A DNA stretch of 64,000 bases from Clarireedia homoeocarpa. Lineage: Eukaryota > Ascomycota > Leotiomycetes > Helotiales > Rutstroemiaceae. Below are positions 57,501-64,000 of this stretch, one piece after another. Under the pieces are notes generated by a model. It made no database searches. It saw nothing but the letters and a program-made list of their open reading frames with translations, and had not been told where the DNA came from. How positions within the stretch are numbered: position 1 is the stretch's first letter; each line of letters begins with the position of its first letter. Both the position numbers and the translations under genes were made by a program. The stretch is from contig LNKV01000032.1 in assembly GCA_001465935.1 (NCBI GenBank), forward strand, positions 1 through 64,000, given 5' to 3'.

Positions 57501-58499
57501 CGAACACCAAGGCCGAAGACAATAAACACAGCCCAATTGAGAAAAGGAGTTCTGCCTTCACGATCGTCAAAACGTAGATCTGTGATACTATCTCAACAGG
57601 AAAGTGACGATCCACTGGCCTTGTCTTCGCCCCCTACGAAAAATAGGGTAACAGCTCATATGTTTGATAACATGGTTTTTGCTGTTTCATATGTTGGAGC
57701 AGAGAAAGAAAAGGACAATGTTACTCGCTTGATCAAACAGCATGGCGGTCGTCTTCTCGACGATGGATTTGAGAAATTATTTACTCACAAGAAAACCCCT
57801 GCTAAAATTCACACGGAAGACGAACCATCGGAACTAGAGATCGCTGCTTCCGAAGCAGATGTTGGTTTCGTAGCATTGATTGCGGATGAACATTCACGAA
57901 AAGCAAAGTACATGCAAGCGTTAGCACTAGGACTTCCATGCATATCCGGTCGTTGGATTCATGATTGTATCTCCAAAAGCTCCATTATCGACTGGATGCC
58001 ATATCTTCTCTCATCCGGTCAATCCTCCTTCCTCGGCGGTGCAATCAAAAGTCGTTACCTCCACCCATACTCCGCCGTGGATGCTACACTCTTCGAGACA
58101 TTCGCTAATCGTCCTAAACTTCTTGAAGGCAAATCTGTCCTCATCATCACAGGCCGCGGTCAGGTGGAGGAAAAAAGGAAACCATACACTTTTCTTACTC
58201 GAGCGCTAGGCGCAGACAGAGTGGGCCAAGCACACGATGTTGTGGCTGCGAAGAAGATGTTGCTGGAGGGAGAGAAGAAAGGAGAGGAGTTTGATTGGCT
58301 GTATGTGGATGGGAAGAAAGATGTTGAGGTATCTATATTTGATGGCGCTGGTGCTGGTGCTGGTGCTGGTGGTGCGGGGAAGAAAAGAAAGCGAACTTCA
58401 GGTGTGAATGCGGATAGTTCGGCTCCGAAGAGGATCAGAGTTGTGAATGATGAGATTATTATTCAGAGTTTGATTCTGGGGCAGTTAATTGAAGAGTAG
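54515..58499 (+). CDS. RAD9: DNA damage checkpoint mediator, Rad9/Crb2 (53BP1) type
   Basis: Adaptor that binds damaged chromatin and relays Mec1/ATR signalling to Rad53/Chk kinases. Exons 54515-54616 and 54837-58499 join to 1254 residues, with an intron of 220 nt. Most of the protein is disordered and Ser/Thr/Pro-rich, with many SQ/TQ sites (for example DTQADHL, GATQPSS, QDTQPQD, ADSQG), the target sites of ATR/ATM kinases. A chromatin-binding stretch is suggested by VHGTATIRRGKPGKERLYDFKGRKIP (about 145-170, shown in two parts: VHGTATIRRGKPGKE and RLYDFKGRKIP). The C terminus is a tandem BRCT: FDNMVFAVSYV and GRWIHDCI (about 1072), then a second unit with KSVLIITGRG and FDWLYVDGKK. A Gly-Ala repeat (GAGAGAGGAG) and a basic KKRKR lie between the last strands. 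Confidence 0.88.
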
Positions 58500-60324
58500 A
58501 GGGGTAGCGGCAGGTGGTAAGGGTCATTTGCTTATATGTGAGGGTATGGGTTGTGCTTAGTTGTACATGTTTAGCTTGTGCAGTTGGTCTGCATTTTTGT
58601 TAGGGAAGTTCTTTATTGGCGCATCGAGGGAGACGGGCTTCGGAAGCATTTGCTCTGGGATCGATACTGTTTTCTGTGTGGCTAGACGATGTGTACGCCT
58701 ACAGATGGAAAATCTGGGATGGGGGATTTAGAATACCAATTTGATGTTTTACGGCGTTTTTACGTGGATAGGCTGGATGGTCACGAGCTGAGTCTGAGCT
58801 CGGCACATGAAGGGAAACACGGTGAAGAGAAACGGAAAGGGGTAGCGTTGTACGATACTATCTAATATGAGAGATGAGGCGAGACGAGATCAGAAAGAGA
58901 TGTATTTAGCACTGGTGGGCTTATTTGCTTGGCTTGTTGCTTAATAGAGATGGATTGCTAGGTGGATATGTGGGCTTGTGGAAGCTTCAGGGTCGGGGAA
59001 GTAGAAGGAGGATATTCAGCTGGGAATGGAGATAGAGATGACGGGATGAGGGTGGTGTAGATGGATTAGGATGAGAATGAGGATGATAGATCTAGCCAGA
59101 ATATTGCTTCTTTTAGCTAGAATATTACTGATGATCTACTTGCCTGCTTGTAATCTGATTTGGTGGCCTGGAATGTAAGTAAGTATAGACATTTTATGCA
59201 TCATGACAATGCGTCTAAGTTGTTCGCGGACTAGAGATGTGCTCACGCAGGTCGGGGGAGTGTAAACAGAGGACTTGTGCTTATCTTAATGATGTGGTGA
59301 ATGAGCGGGGACATGCGCATATGGTGGAATGGAATGAATACATAAGAACAGTCAAGCAACGGGGGTTAGGGTTGATTAGTGTATATATTCTCACTCCAAA
59401 AGTAAAATATGGAACGTATGGATGAGAAAATCCTCCTGTTAAAGGTGCATTGTTCCTTGGTGGGTTGTTGATGTTTTTTGTTGGATGGTATGGTGTACAA
59501 TGGAAGGTCTATCGAAGAAATTAAGGGGCTGGCTGTTGTTGTCGTTGTTGTTGTTGTCGTTTTCATAATTGAAGGTGTGTACTATTGTCGTTTGGGAAAG
59601 GAGTGTTGTCATATATTCTTTAGTATGATTACAACACAAAATTCTCAAGGGATATTGAATAATATAGGTCATTCTGTCGACTCCCCAAGCTCGCTCTATC
59701 ATGTTGAAAGTGATTGATAGGAATATTAGTCAATGTTACATACATATCATGCGCGCAGTCGGTTTGTGATCAAGGGTTATCACACAAATCTCACAGGGAC
59801 CAGGACTTCTCCCAAGCAATATTCATGCCGGTAGCAAAGACAATAAATCTACAGCAGATGAAGGAAGTATATAAACAGGGTATACTGTTAGGTAAATAGA
59901 ACTTGATTGTTGTGTTTACAACTACGAAGAATCGGAACCCGTTATGGGTATCCCATATGAGCTCACATAGCTCAGGGATGGCACTATTCAGGTGGAAAAC
60001 CAGATGGGTGAATGAAAGAGATGAGAATGTGGGCAATACGAGGCATTCACTCTTACATATACTCATCGGCTATAGCGGAGCGTCACTTGAAATGAAGTAC
60101 TGAACTCCACAAAAATTCAATATGATAGATCATACTGACCCAGCTCCCATATCAAATTGACTGAGTCACTGACCAGTGAAGTAAAGATCTAGGGTGGCTG
60201 CATATGGATGCCGTTTTCTATTCAACTCATGCGTAAACAACCAGAAGAGCGTTAGCACAAATCGAAGATACATAAGTACTCAAGCCCTCCACTTTACTTT
60301 ATGGAAAGTCTGTGAAAGAAGCAT
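58500..60324. other. intergenic, no gene seen
   Basis: About 1.8 kb without a supported gene. Contains the RAD9-like 3' UTR and a TTG microsatellite (59534-59561). Other ORFs are short and unconserved. Confidence 0.5.
59534..59561 (+). repeat. TTG/TCG microsatellite
   Basis: Nine consecutive trinucleotides of the type ttg or tcg, in intergenic sequence. Confidence 0.8.
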
Positions 60325-61267
60325 ATGGCCTCACTTCGACACATTTCTAACCTTGGAGCATACTTTGGAGAAATCACAACAATGATGGATGGTTCTTCTT
60401 CCGGTACGGCGACACCTACATCTTCGTTCTTCGATATTCCTGCTGGCCATAATGAGTCTGGAAATTACTCATCCACGCTAAAGAGAAGTTCTTACCTCAC
60501 AGATGATCCAACTACGATCGAAGGCCAACGCCCTGGTGCCACACTCACAGTGAAGCGTGCTACAATTAGTGGTAAAGGAGTTGCCGCAGTGGGAGACATT
60601 GTTTTGGTCAAAAAACATCTGAGCATCGATAGTGTCCTAGTAAAAAATCTTCGCACATGTCTCGTTGGAGTGTTGAACTGGCAAGCTCTGCTTGCTGTGC
60701 CATACCATGGAAGTTGCGATTGTTCAGTTGACAGCTGCCGTTGCATCTACGAGACTTTTGAAGAATTTCATCATCGCTGCGCTCGGATTGCTGTCGGGGT
60801 GAAGAACAATGCTCATGTCGAGAACGAGCCAGCCGGTACGTGCTATATTTTCTTCATCTATTTCTTCCGTGCCAAGAGACAGCCCAGGAAAACTTACTTC
60901 AAATATAGCTTCCAAAATGACTTCTACCGAAAAGCAGAAAGCCGTGTCTGGTGAAGTTGCTGATCCATTAACACTAGCTGGCTAGACTCCTGGATCAATA
61001 CTTCAGGTTAAGCATCAGCCGTGGCTACCTCCCACTTTCGGCCCAGTTCTTAACAGTCATGTGGGTGATTATGTTACGTATATGTCCTCAAAAGACGATA
61101 TCTGGGGAACTGTATTGGTCAGAAATATCCGGACTGGTAAGAAAGGTCATCTACGCTGGAAATGTTTTCTGCCAGTCAATACACGAAGCAAGTGTTACTG
61201 TGCAACCAAGTCATGCTGCTGCCTCTATGAGGATTACACGGCGAGCAAGAAGTTCTGTGGGCTCTAA
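60325..61267 (+). CDS. unknown protein with two copies of a Cys-rich module
   Basis: Function not recognised. The first open frame runs from ATG 60325 (alternatives 60382, 60385), with a Ser/Thr-rich N terminus (SSSGTATPTSSFFDIPAG). A module follows: GDIVLVKKHLSIDSVLVKN, LRT, then CDCSVDSCRCIYE. A donor GTACGT after 60835 and an acceptor ATATAG before 60909 give a small exon. A further short intron (60944-60985 is the only phase-consistent choice found, with a weak donor GTGTCT) leads into a second module: GDYVTYMSSKDD, VLVRNIRTGKKG, CYCATKSCCCLYE, ending KFCGL at 61267. Both modules share C-x-C-x4-C-x-C-x-Y-E and the VLV(K/R)N(L/I)RT word. The pattern suggests metal or disulphide binding. 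Two separate genes, or a gene plus a relic, are possible. Convergent with the ABC transporter. Confidence 0.55.
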
Positions 61268-61521
61268 CCTGCGAATTGAATAGTCTGAAGGATGAGTACA
61301 GTACTTGGGCTCAAGGAAATCTGTTCGTTAGCAAAGAGTAAGATGAGCTGGGAAACAAAGTTGTAGCTGATCATAGCGCACAGGATCGTCAAATCAAGAA
61401 TAACCAGTCTTAGTTGATTTACTACAAAATGCCAGTATGAATATTGACAATATGCAAATGTTTCCATAACCATGAAACGCCCCCACACAACATAATCCAA
61501 ACCTTACAGTAAACCTTCAAC

Positions 61522-64000
61522 CTACTGATCCAAAGCTTGTGCCTGACACTATGAACATCAAGTTAGCAAAACATTCACAACACCACCTCAACACAAAACA
61601 ACTTACCATCTGCCAATAAACCCCACCCCTTCCAACCAACTCTTCATGACACCCCTTCTCCAGCAGCCTCCCTCCCTGCCCCAGCACAAAAATCACATCC
61701 GCTCTCCTAACCGTCGCCAGCCGATGCGCAACCACAACCATTGTCCTCCCCTTTCCAGTCCTCTCAAAAACCCCCTGCACCTGCCTCTCCGTCTCTGAAT
61801 CCAAACTCGACGTTGCCTCATCTAACAACAACAGCTTCGGCTCTCTGATCAACGCCCTCGCAATCGCTATCCGCTGTTTCTGTCCGCCCGATAACGCGAC
61901 CCCCTGCGAGCCCACTGCGGTGTTATACCCTTCCGGGAGCGAAATGACGAAATCGTGGATCTCGGCTTCGCGGCAAATTTTATGGAGCTGGCGATCGGAG
62001 ATAGAGGATGGAGTAGCGATGCCGAGGAGGATGTTTTCCCGGATTGTGCCTTCGAACAATGAGGGTTCTTGTGCGACGAGGGAAATGTTCTTACGATACT
62101 CGTGCAGCGGGATGGATTTTACGTTTGTGTCTTGGTAGAGAATGCTGCCGGATTGGATATCGTAGAAGCGTTCGAGGAGCGATATTATACTTGTTTTCCC
62201 GCTACCACTTTCCCCGACGATGGCGGCGAATTGACCGCGTTCGATTGTCAAGGAGAGGTTGTTGAGCACGGGGACATCTCGTGTGGGGTATTTGAAAGAG
62301 ACGTTTTGAAGTTCGATCTTGACTCCTCGGGATTCCGCTTCAGAGTCGTTATCGTAGTCGTACAGGATGGATTTGGCATTCTCTGGTAAATTTTGAGGTC
62401 TCATGCTTCGAATGCGTGTTGCGGCTGCAAATGCTTGTGCGATGTTGGGTCCAAAACTAAGGGACTGACCGGCGGTGGTGCTGCCCTGCACGACGGCAAG
62501 ATAAACAACGAGATAGTTGAAAGGTGTGTATTCGTGGCTTGCGAGGAGTTGACCTCCATACCAGAGAATGAACGCCATACAAAGTATCGCTATACTATCG
62601 CTCAAAGCAAACACCAACGTTGAGAATTTCGCCTTATGGAAAGCTTTCTTCGCGTGGTCTTGGAGGAGTTTTTCATATCTCCCGCAGATTTCGGCCTCGA
62701 GAGTCAGTGAAGATACGGTCCGGAATGCACCGATTGATTCGGTGGCAAAATTAGAACTCTCGGCGAAGACCTCGTTGTTCATTTTCTCAAACTGGGTTTC
62801 GTGGCGGAGACGGAAGAAGCCTGCTATGAGGATTATGGGCATGGAAGTCAGAACAGTGAGAAGGGTTAGCTTCCAACCGAAGCAGAATGACATTGTAATG
62901 GAGCCTAATATATTGAAAATGGAAATTAGGACGATTGCCATGTTGATCCCAAGGAGTTGTTGCAGCTGCGTCGGATCACTGGCGATACGCGCTGTTAGAC
63001 TTCCCACGGAGTTCTCTTCTTCATCATAGTAAGATACAGGTTTCGCAAGCACATTCTGGAAGTACTCTTGTCGATAGTTTGCTATGATATTCTATGCTTC
63101 TGTTAGCAGCTGACTGCACGAGAATATAAGATACTCACAAATGAGACTGTGTTAGATGACCACCCAAGGACGTAGTAGCTGACCCCAATCCCGATTGCAA
63201 GCAAAAAGAACATGAAACACCAGAAATTCGTCTGAATCTGGAGAAGTTCTCCCCATAATTCGAACAACGAAATGAGTTTGGCAAACAAGAATGCATGTAG
63301 TGGAAATGAAGCTGGGGCATCAATGTTAGTGCATAATCAATTTAATGTTCGTCGAGTTGAAACTTACCTCCCGCACCGAGAGAACTCAAGAAAATTAGTG
63401 TGTACCAACCCCATCGCGACTTTTGTTCCCAAAGAAACAGTAGAAAGCTCCCAAATGGCTTCTTAGGTGGTAGAGATACTCGGTCTACGTTGGGTGTCTT
63501 CTCCACGTCGAGGCTGATTCTTTCGAATGATGGCGACCCCAACGACTGCTTTTCAGGCTCCCTAGGAATCTGAATTTGTTTAGCAGGCGCACAATTATCC
63601 AGCTGTTGAGCATTCGCTAGTGCCCAGTAAGGTCCATGTTGATCTTTCAACATCTCCTCGTGCGAGCCCTGCTGCACCACTTGGCCCTTCTTCAGCACGA
63701 CAATGTTGTCTGCCTTGATGATTGTAGACAGTCGATGAGCAATAGTAATTGTCGTGCGGTTCTTGGATACCTTATCCAATGCTGCTTGCACAATTCTTTC
63801 ACTGCGTACATCGATTGCGCTGGTTGCTTCATCAAGTATCAGGATTTTAGGCTGCTTGACAATACTTCGTGCAATTGCTAATCTTTGACGTTGACCCCCG
63901 CTAAGCTTTATTCCTGCGTCTCCAACAGGAGTGTTGTATCCCTGAGAAATTCAGCATAGTGATTCAGCACAGTTAAATTCGATGAAAATACCTTTGGAAG
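61522..64000 (-). CDS. ABC-B multidrug (P-glycoprotein type) transporter, 3' part
   Basis: Full-size ABC exporter of the MDR/ABCB family, ATP-driven efflux of hydrophobic compounds at the plasma membrane. The gene enters from beyond the right edge; visible exons are 64000-63992, 63941-63368, 63311-63139, 63091-61607 and 61548-61522, 755 residues in phase. Present: the end of nucleotide-binding domain 1 (signature LSGGQRQRLAIAR, Walker B ILILDEATSAID, H-loop ITIAHRLST), then the second six-helix membrane domain (GSITMSFCFGWKLTLL and others). Nucleotide-binding domain 2 follows (Walker A GESGSGKTS, Q-loop VAQEPSLF, signature LSGGQKQRIAIAR, Walker B LLLLDEATSSLD, H-loop VVAHRLAT). The last exon encodes only CQAQALDQ. 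Membrane domain 1 and the first Walker A lie outside the window. The catalytic motifs seen are intact. Confidence 0.93.

Noticed and set aside
1..64000. tRNA genes, CRISPR arrays and bacterial-type operons
   Set aside because: No stretch showed a convincing tRNA cloverleaf with B box, and no spaced repeat array exists; the window is clearly eukaryotic.

Overview
This is a fungal nuclear window. The genes carry many short introns (about 45-75 nt) with GTRNGT-type donors and YAG acceptors, and the products are filamentous-ascomycete proteins (Cdc12-type septin, SFH5, fungal-type MscL, a HGD/DFA-type kinase, a PNP-NACHT-ankyrin NLR). Gene content and a dispersed 5S rRNA gene point to Pezizomycotina, most likely a leotiomycete such as a Sclerotiniaceae relative; that placement is inference. 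ORF coordinates that begin at TTG/GTG were replaced by spliced models starting at ATG wherever homology allowed.

Left end (1-5.4 kb): a block of almost pure A/T with palindromes at its border abuts a decayed NLR gene (purine-nucleoside-phosphorylase-like domain, NACHT, ankyrins). The NLR has three in-frame stops, a local frame break and a mutated splice donor, all but the frame break explainable by C:G to T:A transitions. A complete 5S rRNA gene follows, with a 23-bp 5S fragment about 370 bp upstream.

Housekeeping block (5.4-23 kb): PWP2/UTP1 (rRNA processing) is divergent from a CDC12-type septin; a mitochondrial PDK/BCKDK-family kinase is divergent from the PI-transfer protein SFH5; then come a USP7/Ubp15-type deubiquitinase, a p24 cargo receptor and the splicing factor PRP45. 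About 5.1 kb without a supportable gene follows.

Middle (28-47 kb): a membrane-anchored GH16 glucanase-like enzyme, TIM22, a secreted Cys- and Thr/Ser-rich protein, a FAM210/Mrx11-like mitochondrial protein, NDK1, glucosidase II alpha, a MscL channel with a C-terminal CxxC pair, YAR1, an unknown protein and a degenerate-motif kinase. Divergent pairs sharing promoters of about 0.4-0.6 kb are common (PWP2/CDC12, kinase/SFH5, NDK1/glucosidase II, MscL/YAR1).

Right end (47-64 kb): an unknown protein, a zinc-finger protein, a small secreted Cys-rich protein (candidate effector), a gene-poor stretch holding a likely solo LTR, a RAD9/Crb2-type checkpoint mediator, a gene with a duplicated Cys-rich module, and the 3' part of an ABC-B transporter running off the window. 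The genes are independent eukaryotic units; no single pathway unites them. The best candidates for something undescribed are the duplicated C-x-C-x4-C-x-C-x-Y-E module gene (60.3-61.3 kb) and the MscL channel tail. The NLR is the clearest evolutionary story.
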